64,000 nt of DNA from Zygnema cylindricum (Eukaryota; Streptophyta; Zygnematophyceae; Zygnematales; Zygnemataceae), in contig JBBHKE010002693.1 of assembly GCA_037447655.1 (NCBI GenBank), positions 1 to 64,000 on the forward strand. The letters are read 5' to 3'. Positions 52,916-64,000 of the stretch are shown in pieces. A program made the position numbers and the translations under genes. The notes under the pieces are model-generated. The model searched no databases and was not told the origin of the DNA. It worked only from the letters and a program-made list of their open reading frames with translations. Within the stretch, counting starts at the first letter, position 1, and the number at the start of each line of letters is the position of its first letter.

Positions 52916-54442
52916 ATAAATGAAGAAATGGCCTCTATCATGGAAGCCAATACATGGGAGTTGGTAGATTGTCCACCGGATCGAAAACCGATTGGATGTA
53001 AGTGGGTCTTTAAACTTAAATTTAACCCGGATAATACCATTGAGAGGTACAAAGCTAGGTTAGTTGCAAAAGGTTATACTCAGAAAGAGGGGATAGACTA
53101 CGAAGAAACCTTTGCACCAGTAGTCAGATTTCCTTCTGTTAGAATCCTTTTAAGTATAGCCGCAGCGGAGGATATGGAAATCCACCAGATGGATATTCAA
53201 CTGCCTTTTTGCACGGAGAGTTGGAAGAAGAAATTTACATGAGGCAACCGGAAGGATTCGTGGAAAGTGGGGAAGAAAACAAAGTTTGCAAACTGATAAA
53301 ATCACTCTATGGGCTTAAGCAAGCCCCACGACAGTGGAATATAAAGCTCGACGAATTTTTAACCGGTTTGGGGTATATCAGAATTAGTTCATATCACTCC
53401 ATATATTTATTTGAGGATGAGAACGGAGTGATATTTATTGCTATTTATGTGGATGATTTGTTGGTCTTAAGCAAGTCTTTAGATAAAATTAACAAACTAA
53501 AACGAGATCTTAGAAGCCGCTTTGACATGAAAGATCTCGGCGAAGCAAAGTACATTTTGGGAATTCAAATGGAGAGAGATAGAGGGAATAAGATTATAAG
53601 ACTCACTTAGAAAGAAGCAATTGGTAATATGCTAGAAAAATTTCAAATGGAGAAAGCAAACGGATCTACTACTCCCATAGATTTAAAGAAAGTGAGTGAG
53701 GGGAATGAAGAGGGAGGAATATTGATCATAAATGATAAGATAGATGAGATAGAAAGAAGATATATGGAAAATATCACTTATCGGCAGATTGTAGGCAGTT
53801 TAATATATTTTATGAATTGTACCCGGCTGGATATAGCTGCAGCCGTAGGAGTCATCAACAAGAGTCTTAATGACCCAAGAAAGAGAGACTGGGAGGCTGC
53901 TTAAAGGGTGATGAGGTATCTGGTGGGGACAAGGGAATTGTGGTTGCATTTGGGAGGGGAACACACTGACATCACAACCTGGAGTGATGCCAGTTTTGGA
54001 GATGTGCCTTTAAGGCGGTGTACGACTGGATATGTGTTGCAAATTTGATTCGGTGCATGTTGTTGGAGTAGCAAGCAACAAAAAGTAGTTGCTCAGTCCA
54101 CTATGGAGGCTGAATACATGGTTTCTTGTGTTGCCACCAAAGAATTAATGTGGGTTAAATCTCTTCTTGAAGAAACTTGGTTTCATGAAGTCTGGAACTC
54201 AAAATGTTTTTTGTGATAATCAAGCTGCTATCTCTATTGCAACTAATCCGAAACATCACTTCAAAGCTAAGCATATGGATATTAGACTAAGCTTTGTCAG
54301 AGAAAAGGTTGAAAATAAAATCATTAAACTGGTTTATAAAACTGATAAAGAAATGATTGCAGACATGATCACAAAACCAGTACCTTCCCCAAAGTTGATT
54401 TATTGTAGAGAAAACTATGGATTAAAATTGAAAAGTGACTAA
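52904..54442 (+). pseudogene. E7 reverse transcriptase and RNase H
   Basis: [32 protein letters not shown], a one-base loss in MDIQ-AFLHG (about 53202), LYGLKQAPRQWN, YVDDLLVLSKS. TAG after IIRLT (shared with E2). RNase H: WSDASFGD, STMEAEY, CDNQAAI, KHHFKAKHMDIRLSFV and MIADMITKPVPSPKL, with stops at about 53902 and 54046. Confidence 0.88.
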
Positions 54443-54568
54443 GAATTCAGGGGAGTGTTGAAAAGAGGTAATTAATAGTTCACTTCTATAGTTAATTTAG
54501 AATGTAAAGAGAGAGAAAGAGAGAACCAAAGGCACGCCATGGCTGTCGTGTCATTTAGGAGGGAGAAT

Positions 54569-55715
54569 TGTTGATATTTGTGTATTTTCTTGGTCTGTAA
54601 ATAGGATAGAAAAAGGCAGAGGTAGTCTGCCTCTAACTCCCCTCTCCAAGCCCCCACACTTGTTGTAGTCACTGAAGGCTGGATAAGGAGCTAGAGCCAT
54701 GGCTGCCTACGCTCTTTAAAGAAGACATGGGGTAAATTAGGTAGACTTACCAAAAGTAAGTTGACGGACCAAGGAATTGATCGTGGTCCCTGTCGTCCAT
54801 CAATGTGCATTAGCCGTTAGCTCTAGCCGTTAAGTCTAGGAAACATATTACGATTTATTGGGTTTGATAAATATATAAATCGTTACATGTAGATTAATTC
54901 GTTTAACGGCGAATAGATACTTAGTACATAGAAACAGTTTGATTTAGTACGAAGTACGGTTTGGGGACAGAACGGATAGCGCGCATTTGTTTCGATAGCG
55001 AAACAAATACCGCGCGTCGAATTTCAGCGGCTAGGATTATAGCCGGTATTAATCGGACAGCCGCGATAGGCGCCGCGATCACGGAAAAGGAACTTTTGGC
55101 GTTTTACAGTCTTTGCCACGTCAGATGACACGTGGAGTGATAACATTGGATTACGGGAATTCCAGAGATTACATGAACTCATCCTGATTTGACACGTGTC
55201 GACATTTTGGCGATGTCGTACAATGGCCGTACAGAAAGTACACCGGAACCTGTACTTTTCTGTACGACACAGTAATTTGATTGGTGCCGTACTTCAGTAG
55301 ATAGAGTTTAGAGGGGGAATAAGACTTAGAAAATTTTGGGTAGGTAGTTGCCTCTCCCAGAGAGCACCCTATATAAATGGCAAACTTTGGCCAGCCATTA
55401 ACTATCAATTTACTAGACCATTTTCAGTGATTCTTTTTGCTGCGGACTCAGGGGAGTCCAGGCTACACAAGGGTGTAGTCGGTCAGCGGTTTTGTCTGCC
55501 AAGGTGGCTGCATTTCTAAGGGAAAGTCAAAGTGGGTAAATATGTCCAAATCTCATATTCTAAATTTGCATTCTGTGGTGGAACTGAGCATACAGAAAGT
55601 GTTATTTCACAGGGGTGAATCTATATTGGGGTTCTGACTGTTAAGGGTTTATTCATTTGGGTTAATATCAAGATTGGAGTCGGCACTATCTAGATTAGCT
55701 TCTTTGGATCTGCCT
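54569..55715 (+). repeat. family 3 LTR, right end cut
   Basis: Starts TGTTGATATTTGTG inside the E7 3' LTR. It has the 18-base motif at 54658-54675, a tRNA-like block (antisense) at about 54766-54840, a TATAAA at 55372-55377, H1 at 55445-55458 and H2 at 55463-55478 (CTACAC-AAGG-GTGTAG). It is joined to the E8 gag at about 55715. By comparison with 62948 it lacks about 35 bases of its end. Confidence 0.85.
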
Positions 55716-56375
55716 ACTCTCGAACTCCTCGGGTAACTTCATCAGTAAACAGTTAACCTTTTCCTTTTCACTAAATACTTTTCGAGCACTTTCTAGTTCC
55801 ATGAAAAGTGTAGCAAGCTCATTGCAAAAATCCAACATCTTCCCCCCTTTGTACACATACTCCTTAATTTTCTGATCAACCAACTGTTGTTGCTGAATCG
55901 TACCACTTCGATACATCTCTATGAAAGCCATCCAAAGATCGGATGCCCTCTCTACTTGCAAATGGGGAGATGCAAGCCCTTGAGTAAGATGGCGCAGGAT
56001 GAAGTGCTTAGCCGCCATATTGTTGTAGTCCCACGTATCGATATCATTCTCCTCATTCCTCGGAATAGGTGACATGAATGCCGAACCGGCTGCTATTGAT
56101 GTGACCATCTCCTTCTCCTTGCCTTTGTCCACCACCTCTCCTTCCTTTGTCTCCTCCGTTGAAGATGAATCTGCATCTCTAGTGAATTTTCCTCCTGTAA
56201 ACCTTGGAGGTATCCCAAGATTGGATGGACGCCTCACCCGTCCACTCACTATTCCCCAAAACCGTTTCTCACATAGAGCTCCTGTCATCATACTTTCCCA
56301 GTATATGAAGCCAGCTCCATTGAATATGGGCACCCTAGATGGTGGGCCCATAACCTGTAACTCTGAGACCTCCAT
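55716..56375 (-). pseudogene. E8 gag, truncated
   Basis: An open frame from MEVSELQVMGPPSRVPIFNG through YWESMMTGALCEKRFWGIV, the acidic linker, FILRHLTQGLASPHLQVERA and YKGGKMLDFCNELATLFMEL to LMKLPEEFE, with no stop. The last residues come from the neighbouring LTR. The start codon lies within the LTR as in E6. The zinc knuckle is missing. Confidence 0.9.
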
Positions 56376-57384
56376 AGGACCTCAGAGTAGGCAGCTCACA
56401 CAAAGCCTCTTGGATAACCCTGACCCTTTTGTGTTTCAGCAAGAATAACTGCCACCCTGGCAAACAAAAACTCAGACCACCGTCACCCCTGTAAAGGCAA
56501 GACTCCCATGAGTCTATAGCAAAAAGAATCTCTGAATTTGCTCCCCTGAGCAGTAAGTTATGAAGGGTCAAAGTTGACCTTTTGTACAGAAGCTCTCTGG
56601 GAGAGAGGGTACAATCTATCAAATTTTTCTAAGTCCTATCTCTCTCTAAACTCTATCTACTGAAGTACGGCACCAATCATAATAGTGTATCGTACATAAG
56701 GTACAAGTGCCGATGTACTTTATGTACGGATATTGTACAACATGGCCAACAAGTCGACACATGCCATTTTTGGATTCGTTCTTGGAATCCCAAGAGATGT
56801 CGCAATCCAATGTGATTTTGCCACGGGTAATTGACGTGACGTCAACCGCAAACCGCCGAAAACCTATTCCACGATCTCGGCATGCTTCGTGGCCGTCCGA
56901 TTAAGCCGGATTACAATCGTGACTGTCATAAATACTTGCGCAGTATTTGTTTCGCTTTCTAAACAAAATGCGCAGTATTCGTTTCGGATGTTTTGTACGC
57001 CGTACTTTACAAAGTGTGTCTATGTTTAAAGATCCGTTATATTAAATAGACTACGTGTTAACATTTAAATACCTATCAAACAATATATCTTGAAGCATGA
57101 TGGCTGACTAAATGGCTAAGGCTACAGGCTAAGTTGACGGGCGGTAGGTACCAGGTTCAAACCCTAGGTCCGTCAATTTGAAATTTAGTAAATCTACCAA
57201 AATCTACAACCCGTAACTCTATCTCTAATCAGCATAGGCAGCCATGGCTCTAGCTCCCTCTTCAACCTTCAGTGACTACGACAAGTGTGGGAGCTGAAAA
57301 GAGAAGTTAGAGGCAGACTGCCTTGGCTTCTTTTCTGCATTTTGCAAAACCTAGAAAATACTAAAATAACCTTTTATTTCTACA
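56356..57384 (-). repeat. E8 5' LTR (1029 bp)
   Basis: TGTAGAAATAAAAGG to GAGTTACA. It carries the module described at 57098-57175. Confidence 0.9.
57098..57175 (+). other. tRNA-like module in the E8 LTR
   Basis: 78 bases on the plus strand, antisense to E8. Ends TGATGGC and TCCGTCA can pair at 6 of 7 positions as an acceptor stem. D-arm-like TGACTAAATGGCTAAGG follows, and a B-box-like GGTTCAAACCC (57154-57164) has the typical seven-base TTCAAAC loop. The anticodon arm is unclear. Confidence 0.55.
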
Positions 57385-58203
57385 TCAATCTCCCGATGAA
57401 CTGGTACCAAGTTGATTGACGGCGAAACATATTTTTCAGCAGCAAAGAACTCAATTGGCGGCCATGCAGCAAAATTGGTTGCTCTCCATTTGGGATCGAA
57501 TGCCCGCACACCTCAACCTCTGATGTCGCCTCAAAAACTATAGAAATACAAACAAGAACTGCTACAAAAACTAGACGAGCTTGATCAGCAAGCCACACTG
57601 GGTGGAGATGCTGATGTCCTCCTGGGTTGGGATATTGAGCCTCCAAAAGCTCATCATGCTTAGACATTTTTTGTCCGAGGCCTGGAACGTCGGAGTAGGG
57701 GATTGTCGCAGTGAAACAGGGTTACCAGGTTCAGTACTTAGTGGCTAGAAACTAGGGTGCTATAGTTGCGGTGGCAGAGCAGCGCAGCTGCGATTCCAGA
57801 TCAGCGCAACATAGTAGCATAGCAACTTAGTAAAATAGCGTAGCGCAACATAGCAAAGCAGCGTGGCAGTATAGCAACGCGGCAGAATGTAGATGTAACG
57901 CAATAGTTCTAAAAAGATACTTTGGATAGATCTCGGTTGACCGCGATGGTCCACATGTACATTTGTACAGTAGTGGGTTGACTAGCAGCTAGTTAGTTGA
58001 AATAGTGGGACAAACGTAGTAGGAGACACTCTTCGAGTAGACCTTTGCAGTGAGCTGCCAACTTGTAATCTTTCTCTTGTTTAATAAAGCCTGACATTCA
58101 ATTGTGAGTGCTGTGTACTCTTGATGTTGCTACGTGGAGTTCATTGGTGTCTTTCCGCTGTGCATTATAGCGTATTGTGGGCTATTATACGTGTCCCTTT
58201 TAC
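57385..58203 (+). repeat. left flank and 5' LTR of the gypsy element
   Basis: From 57385 to 57660 a broken coding-like frame (LIDGETYFSAAKNSIGGHAA, later LLQKLDELDQQATLGGDADV) has no recognised domain. From about 57775 to 57890 there is a degenerate AGCATAGCAACATAGC array. AATAAA is at 58083-58088. The LTR ends next to the primer-binding site at 58206. Its start is not resolved. Confidence 0.45.
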
Positions 58204-58205
58204 GC

Positions 58206-58218
58206 TGGTATCGGAGCC
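58206..58218 (+). other. gypsy primer-binding site (tRNA-iMet 3' end)
   Basis: TGGTATCGGAGCC is the usual initiator tRNA-Met 3'-end complement (TGGTATCAGAGC) with one change. This contrasts with the internal site used by the copia elements around it. Confidence 0.8.
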
Positions 58219-58238
58219 ACTCTTTGTGACTCGATAGC

Positions 58239-59160
58239 ATGGGCGAACACGGCGTATCCACTACAGAAATGTTAGCGCAAGTTTTTAGGGAGTTGGAAAA
58301 CGTTAGATTACAGAACGCGCAGCCAAGCAACACCGTCGCAACTTTGGAATCTCGTGTTGGTGAGCGACCTCATGGAGGCATGGAGAGGGACTACAGAAGA
58401 CCGAAATTAAGACTTCCCGACGAGTTTGACCCTGCAAGGCACAAAAACCTAGACACGTGGCTATTCTCTCTTGCGAATTATCTCTAGAATTTTCCAAGCC
58501 TATCGGACCGTGAGAAGATTCACTACGCGGGTGGTCTTTTTAAAGGGGCAGCGGGAGCATGGTGAAAGACATTGGTGGAGAATTATGAGATACTGACCGT
58601 TTGGGCTCTCTTCATTCAATTCCTCCGTGACGCTTGGCAGCCTGACAATAGGGTCAAAGCTGCAAGAGATAAGATTGCAGTGTTGAAGCTACGAACTTCG
58701 GTGTTGGAGTTTACGCAGCAGTTTTTGGAGTGCAAGGTTCAAATACCTACGATGACGGAGGATGAAGCTGTGGATCGCTACGTGAAGGGGCTTAAATCAT
58801 CCATTCGTAGGGATGTGGAACAATGGCTTGCTAGAGAAAGCACAACTCCTAGTCTCTCGGCAATCATTCAGTTTGCTGAGCAGAACGATTCAGTTGACTT
58901 CAACTTCCGTAGACCTTATCATTATGGGTCGAATAGCGGCGGAGGGGGTCGATGAGACAATGGTCCAACTCCCATGGAGCTCACAACAATTGATGAGGAC
59001 AAGGGGGTGGTCAATATGCTGCCGAAAAAGAAGAAAACTATCAAGGCCAATGCCAACAACTTGTCTCCGAGGAGCTCCAATGGAGGAGGCAAAATGGCCT
59101 GTGCTTCCTGTGCGATTCCCCGGACCATATGGCCCGAGAATGTCCAAATTGAAGAAATCC
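58239..59160 (+). pseudogene. gypsy gag and zinc knuckle
   Basis: MGEHGVSTTEMLAQVF begins 20 bases after the primer-binding site. Then come the gypsy capsid (LPDEFDPARHKNLDTWLFSL, a TAG at about 58485, IHYAGGLFKGAAGAWW, FIQFLRDAWQP, LEFTQQFLECK, DRYVKGLKSSIRRDVEQWL) and a glycine-rich end. The knuckle CFLCDSPDHMAREC at 59102-59143 is in another frame. A stop follows CPN. Confidence 0.9.
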
Positions 59161-59182
59161 AGGAAAGAGGAACATTAACATC

Positions 59183-59707
59183 ATGAGGTTAGCTAGTGAA
59201 CGAGGAGACACTTTGGTATTTTGGGATCAAATCGAAGTGAGCGCAACTAGCTTCATGGTGGACTTCGGAGCATCGAGAAATTTCATCAACGAGGCGACAG
59301 TGAAAAGGTTGAAACTTACTCTCATGGTGCTTAAGGATCATCAGTCGATACAATTGGCTGACGGAAGTTCCTTATCCATTACTCATCGTACTCCGAGGTT
59401 ACGCGTCGGAATAGGGAAATTTCGATGGTACAACACTCTTCATGTATTACCTCTTGGGACCATGAGGTAATCTTGGGGAAGCTGTGGCTACAAAAATGGA
59501 ATCCGACGATCGATTGGAGAAGTTGGGCCATGAGAGTGAAGAGGGGTGAAGAAGAGTTTGAGGTAAAAGCGGGAGCGGCTAGTAAAGGAGCTGAAGAGGA
59601 ATGCCTATTTTCGGCCTTATAGCTTAAGAGGGCACTCAGAAAAGGGGAAATTATTTGTATAGCGGTCGTCCACTCCATGGAGGAGGCGAAGGAGGAGATT
59701 TCGTGAG
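59183..59707 (+). pseudogene. gypsy protease
   Basis: MVDFGASRNFINEATVKRL is a retropepsin active site with DFGA for the usual DSGA/DTGA. ADGSSLSITHRTPRLRVGIG follows. After a frame change near 59460 it continues ILGKLWLQKWNPTIDWRSW, the conserved protease end. A stop and the LTR insertion at about 59708 cut the link to RT. Confidence 0.87.
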
Positions 59708-60631
59708 AAACTTCACCCCTGTGAAGGCAAGAATCCCTTAAGTGGATAGCAAAAAGAATCTCTCAATTTGCTCCCTTGAGCAGTAAATAATGGAAGGTTA
59801 AGGTTGACCTTTTGTACAGCAGCTCTTTGGGAGAGAGGGTCCTATCTTCTTATTTTTCTAAGTGCTATCTCTCTCACAGACTCTATCTACTGATGTACGG
59901 AGCCAACCAGATTACAGTTTAGTACACAAAAGTACACCTGCCGGTGTACTTTCTGTACGGATAGTGTACGACATGGCCTAAATGGCAACACGTGGTATGT
60001 CCGTATTCGCTCCCTTAATCCTCAGAGATGTTGCGATCCAATGTCAATCCGCCACGTGTCATCCAATGTGGCGATGACCACAAACCGCCGAAATCCTCTT
60101 GCGCAATCTCGGCGTTAATTCCGGCCGTCCGATTAAATTAACATTTAATCGTAGCCATAATAAATACATGCGCGGTATTCGTTTCATTAAAGAAATAAAT
60201 GCACGGTATTGGTTTCTTATCCGTACCGTAATCCGTACTTTTACATTACAAGATCTATGTATCCCGTAAACAATTACAGTTAAATGAATTATCCTACCTC
60301 ATAATGTTTAATTAAATATCAAACCATATAGTACGTACTAGACATAACGGCTAAGGCTACCGGCTACTGGCTGTCTGCCGTCCGGTAGGTAGCAGGATCA
60401 AATCCTGTGGCCGGCACTTACCTTTTAGTAAATAAACCCCTAACTAATATATATTTCCCGTAAACCTCTGGATAGCCTAGGTAGCCATGGCTCTAGCTCC
60501 CTCTCCAATTTTTCAGTGACTGCGACAAGTTTGAGAGTTGGAGAGAGAAGTTAGAGGTAGACTGCCTCGGCTTCTTTCTATATTTCTATTTAGACCTAGA
60601 AAATACTTTAAATGGACCATTAATTTCTACA
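59708..60631 (-). repeat. truncated family 1 LTR in the gypsy element
   Basis: Minus-oriented, from TGTAGAAATTAATGG at 60631 to the H2 hairpin (59711-59726), lacking the last 170 bases or so. A tRNA-like block lies at about 60340-60417 with a fully paired T-arm GCAGG-ATCAAAT-CCTGT (60392-60408, one G-T pair). No target duplication because one end is missing. Confidence 0.88.
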
Positions 60632-61850
60632 GAAGGACCCGACTTCAACTCAAAAGAAAGTGACGACACCGGAAAGACTTCCGAAGAGGCCCCAGAAGTC
60701 GTGACAAAACTTCTCGAGGAGTACGTAGATGTTTTTCCACCCAAGCTCCCCGAGGGCTTACCTCCGAAGCGCGAAGTAGACCACAAGATAGAGCTTGTTC
60801 TCGGAGCGGTACCCCCGGCTAATTGGATGTACAAGATGAGTTACACCGAATTGGACGAACTCAAAAAGCAACTCGCGGAGTTGGTCGATGCCGAAGCTAT
60901 AAAACCGAGCAAGTCACCGTATGGAGCCCCCGTTCTCTTCGTGAATAAAAAATATGGAGGTTTTCGTATGTGTGTGGACTACCGAGCGCTAAACAAGTTA
61001 ACGGTGAAGAATGCCTACCCTTTACCGAGAATAGACGAATTGTTGGATCGACTTCGAGGTGCTAAATATTTCTCAAAAATAGATTTGCGGAGCGGTTATC
61101 ACCTGATTAGAATTGCAAAGGAGGATGTGGAAAAGACAGCGTTTAGAACTCGTTATGGCCATTTCTAGTTTCGAGTAATGCCCTTCGGGTTAACCAATGC
61201 GCCGGCGACTTTTATGCATCTGATGAACTCCATCTTTCGGCAATATGTGGATGCGTTTGTAATCGTTTTTCTAGACGACATCTTGGCGTATAGCCGAACG
61301 CTGGAGGATCACATGAAGCACCTACGGACGGTCCTACAAGTCTTTCGGGAAAATAAGTTGTACGCTAAGAGGAGTAAATGTGACTTCTTGAAGGAGAAAA
61401 TTGATTTTCTGGGCCATGTGGTGAGCCGGGACGGAATCGCAGTGGATCCAAACAAAACGAGGGCCGTAAGGTGTGGCCGCAGCCAGGGAATATTACGAAA
61501 TTACAGAGCTTTCTAGGATTATTCTCCTACTATCGTTGTTTCGTCGAAGGTTTCGCAAAAATCGCTGCACCATTCACGGAATTACTCAAGAATGACGTGC
61601 CCTACGAGTGGAAATCGGCGCAAGGGGCAGCTTTTAACACGCTAAAGGAGCGGTTGGTTACTACCCCAGTGTTAGCTGTTCCCGACCCAGACTTACCCTG
61701 GACGAAAATTTCAGACGCTACCAATACGGCTATTGGAGCGATCCTTATGTAGGATCAAGAAAAACGCCTACAACCCATTGCCTACGATAGTCGAAAACTA
61801 AAAGCAGCGGAGCTAAACTGGGCCACCTATGAAAATGAGACAATTGCGAT
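60632..61850 (+). pseudogene. gypsy reverse transcriptase and start of RNase H
   Basis: [19 protein letters not shown], then [59 protein letters not shown] for the Gln of HF-FRVMPFGLTNAPATF, VFLDDILAYSRT (catalytic FLDD), FLGHVVSRDGIAVDPNK. A frame change near 61470 leads to LQSFLGLFSYYRCFVEGFAK, and RNase H begins with ISDATNTAIGAILM, then TAG. Cut at 61850 in the ETIAI segment. Confidence 0.93.
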
Positions 61851-62948
61851 TGTTGAAATTTATGTATTTTCTAGGTCTGTATTGGAAAAATAAATAGAGT
61901 GTTGAAAAGAGGTGACTAATAGTTCACTTCTATATTTTAGTTAGAATGTAAAGAGAGAGAAAGAGAGGACCAAAGGCACGCCATGGTTGCCGCATCATTT
62001 AGAAGGAGGCAGAATGAATTAGAAAGTATTTTACTAGTTTTAGCAAAATACAGCCTCTGGCCGGATTTGAACCGGGGTCTGTAGGCTACTAAATAGACCA
62101 ACGTCTTATCCATTATGTCACCAACGAAACGAAACACGTGGAACGTTTCACGCATATTTAGCTATTGATTCAAATGACTAATTCGCAGCAGACTAACGAA
62201 AATGCGCATTAATCAATTCATGCATAGAAGCGAATCGAAGCCTTATAAATACAACTGATCGGACGGCCACCATTATAGCCGCCACCCGCAATAGGCTTTC
62301 GGCGGCCTTTGGGGATAGCGTCACGCGGTGCCACGTGGAGCCACATTATTTGACACCGGAGAAGATGGGAGGAGGAACCATGGCTCCCGATTTGGCACAT
62401 GTCACCTTGTAGACCATGTCGTACAATGGCCGTACAATAAGTACATCGCCCATCGTACCTTCTTGTACTATATAGTGTTCCTATTGGACTGGGGTTTAGT
62501 AGTAGGTAGTCATGAGTAGGTAGACTAAGACTTAGTGATATTTCGGGACCTCTCTCTAAGAGAGCTTGTAACTATAAAGGTCATCTTTGACCAGCCATAA
62601 CTTAATGCTCGGGTGAGCAAATTCAGTGATTCTTTTTGCTGCGGACTTAGGGGAGTCCAAGCTACACAAGAATGTAGTCGGTCAGAGTCTTTGCGTCCCA
62701 TGGTGGCACTTATCCAGTGGGAAAGTTAAAGTAGGGAATATTGTCCAAAACATATATTCAAGCTTTGCATTTTGTGGTGGAACTGAGCACACAGAAGACC
62801 TTCTCTTCACAGGGGTGAAGGTGTATTGGGGCTTGGATTGTCAAGGGATCATTCATTTGGGTTTATATCAACTTGGAGTCGGCACTATCTAGATTAGCTT
62901 CTTTTGGATCTGCGAATTCTGTGTGGCAATGGAGCCCATAGAATTTCA
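61851..62948 (+). repeat. chimeric solo LTR (families 3 and 2) with duplication GCGAT
   Basis: 1098 bp, flanked by GCGAT at 61846-61850 and 62949-62953. The first 49 bases are family 3 (TGTTGAAATTTATG). From 61900 (TGTTGAAAAG) to about 62635 the sequence is family 2, and from there to TTTCA at 62948 it is family 3 again. A tRNA-like block (antisense) is at about 62047-62120. Removing the LTR and one GCGAT restores the gypsy reading ETIAIINALEVW. Confidence 0.9.
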
Positions 62949-63437
62949 GCGATCATCAATGCGCTGGAGGTTTGGAAATTTTACGTTCAGGGGAAACGGA
63001 TCAAAGTTTTCAGAGATCACCACGCCCTACAGTACCTGCAAACAGAGCCGAAGTTATCCAAAAAACAAGTGCGATGGATGACATTTCTTCAGACCTTCGG
63101 GCCGGAACTGATCATAAAGTATAAGCCGGGTAAGACGAACCTGGCGGATGCGCTGTCGAGAAGACCCGGAGTCGCTGCGCTAGTGGCGGAGCAACGATCG
63201 CAAACATCGCAGAATTTAAACGTAAGCTCGCTGAAAAAGCACACTGCAGCGTCTTACGGAGCGCAAGATCCAAAACTCAGCGCAATCACTTGTACGGTGC
63301 AAGTGGACGAGCAATGGCTATGTAGGATCAAGGCCGCTTATGACGAAGACGAGATAATGAAGGATACTATTCAACGGAAGATATTAATCCGAACCACCAA
63401 TGGTATGTGGCGGTACAGACCGAGTCAGAGAACGTGA
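62949..63437 (+). pseudogene. gypsy RNase H end and integrase start
   Basis: INALEVWKFYVQGKRIKVF, DHHALQYLQTEPKLSKKQVRW and IIKYKPGKTNLADALSRRP are the gypsy RNase H end. A linker and the integrase entry (LCRIKAAYDEDEIM) follow. A stop at 63435 precedes the zinc domain. Confidence 0.9.
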
Positions 63438-64000
63438 CTTTACGTTCCAACAAATACGGAGTTACATCATGTGATACTTAAAATGAGTCATGACGAGCCG
63501 CTTTGTGGACATTTTGGGCGGGATAAAACAACCCCACGTGTCGTTGAGGCGTATTACTAGCCGAACATGACTCGCGATATTGCGGAGTATGTTTGGACGT
63601 GTGACTCATGTAATAAGAACAAATCCGAATCGGGACAGCAAGGTTTGTTACAACCCCTTCCCTTACCATCTGTTCCTTGGGAGGCGATCTCGATGGATTT
63701 CATCGTAGCTCTTGCGCTGACTAAGGAGGGCTATGACTCAATCTTCGTCGTCATGGATTATTTGACGAAAATGGCGCATTTCCTACCCACGTCAACCACA
63801 GCCACTGCGCAAGATGTCGCGGACTTATTCTTTTGGGAGATATTTCGTCATCACGGACTTCCGACGAGGATCGTCAACGACCGTGATCGGAAATTCGTGA
63901 GCCGGAAAAAGGGTGAATCGGACTTTCGAGGAGGCGTTGCGGGCTTATATCTCGGTGCACCAAACGGATTGGGTGAACCATCTAACAACGATTGAGGTGG
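63438..64000 (+). pseudogene. gypsy integrase, core deleted in part
   Basis: Zinc domain: LHHVILKMSHDEPLCGHFGR, TAG in YY-PNMTRDIAEYV, WTCDSCNKNK. Core: ISMDFIVALAL (first Asp) and IVNDRDRKFVS (second Asp). Then the text jumps at about 63900-63912, in another frame, to RVNRTFEEALRAY. The block that normally holds the catalytic Glu (YHPQTDGQTE-like) is missing, so the integrase cannot be functional. It is cut by the window end. Confidence 0.88.

Larger units (their letters stand above)
49118..54568 (+). mobile_element. copia element E7 (family 2)
   Basis: Plus strand: 5' LTR 49118-50017, primer-binding site 50018-50032, gag through RNase H to 54442, purine tract, and a 3' LTR cut to 113 bp (54456-54568) by another LTR. 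It is the sister of E2 and shares its stops and frame breaks. No target duplication can be read because the right end is lost. Confidence 0.9.
55716..57384 (-). mobile_element. copia element E8 (family 1b), gag and 5' LTR only
   Basis: Minus strand. 5' LTR 56356-57384, primer-binding site 56341-56355 (exact GGTTATGGGCCCACC on the minus strand), gag from 56375 to about 55716, where it is cut in the LPEEFE segment. All of pol is missing. The LTR matches that of E4. Confidence 0.9.
58206..64000 (+). mobile_element. Ty3/gypsy element, internal region
   Basis: Order gag, zinc knuckle, protease, RT, RNase H, integrase, which defines gypsy. It is broken by stops and frame changes, by two copia-family LTRs (59708-60631 and 61851-62948) and by a deletion in the integrase near 63900. 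It continues beyond the window, so its end and 3' LTR are not seen. Confidence 0.92.

Noticed and set aside
62904-62953. Start of the RNase H frame at 62904
   Set aside because: The first codons are LTR sequence. The gypsy coding resumes only at 62949 after the GCGAT duplication.

Overview
This window is a nested graveyard of LTR retrotransposons from a eukaryote, most likely a streptophyte (land plant or charophyte alga). The evidence is Ty1/copia and Ty3/gypsy polyproteins, a primer-binding site that matches the anticodon arm of plant initiator tRNA-Met as I recall it, and plant-type G-box/ABRE and CCAAT-like motifs in the LTRs. I see no gene that I can assign to the host, no rRNA, no bona fide tRNA gene and no CRISPR. 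The species cannot be fixed from the sequence. Family and element labels are mine.

Layout. 1-1206: LTR-like DNA ending in a primer-binding site, then a broken copy (UA, 1225-2290) of an unusual gag-like protein. 2463-2568: a 53-bp tandem duplication. 2570-7013: a decayed copia element (C1, minus strand). 7014-18212: copia element E1 (plus), interrupted by copia element E2 (minus, 10300-15068). 18213-24287: copia element E3 (plus), whose LTR abuts that of E1. 24288-26047: retroelement debris. 26048-40280: a second gag-like unit (UB, minus) split into three pieces by copia E4 (27500-32173, 5-bp duplication GTGAG) and copia E5 (32393-38838, 5-bp duplication CAATT). 40626-47036: copia E6 (minus), intact, with a single 1449-codon polyprotein and two 1034-bp LTRs differing at about two positions. 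47037-48040: the longest stretch with no recognisable repeat. 48041-49117: small gag and LTR scraps. 49118-54568: copia E7 (plus), a sister of E2. 54569-55715: an LTR of a third family. 55716-57384: copia E8 (minus), gag plus 5' LTR. 57385-64000: a Ty3/gypsy element (plus) running off the window, carrying two LTRs of copia families (59708-60631 and 61851-62948, the latter with 5-bp duplication GCGAT).

How it works. In E6 one polyprotein supplies capsid plus zinc knuckle, protease, integrase, reverse transcriptase and RNase H. Its start codon sits in the 5' LTR and the primer-binding site lies inside the gag reading frame. All other copies are broken by stops, frameshifts or deletions and could only move with enzymes supplied by an element like E6.

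The most interesting material is in the LTRs. Several otherwise diverged families share a pair of small hairpins near the LTR end with compensating changes, a tRNA-like module in antisense orientation, a dense cluster of GTAC cores in U3, and (except family 2) an 18-base motif with complementary flanks. All base-pairing and identity statements were made by eye.
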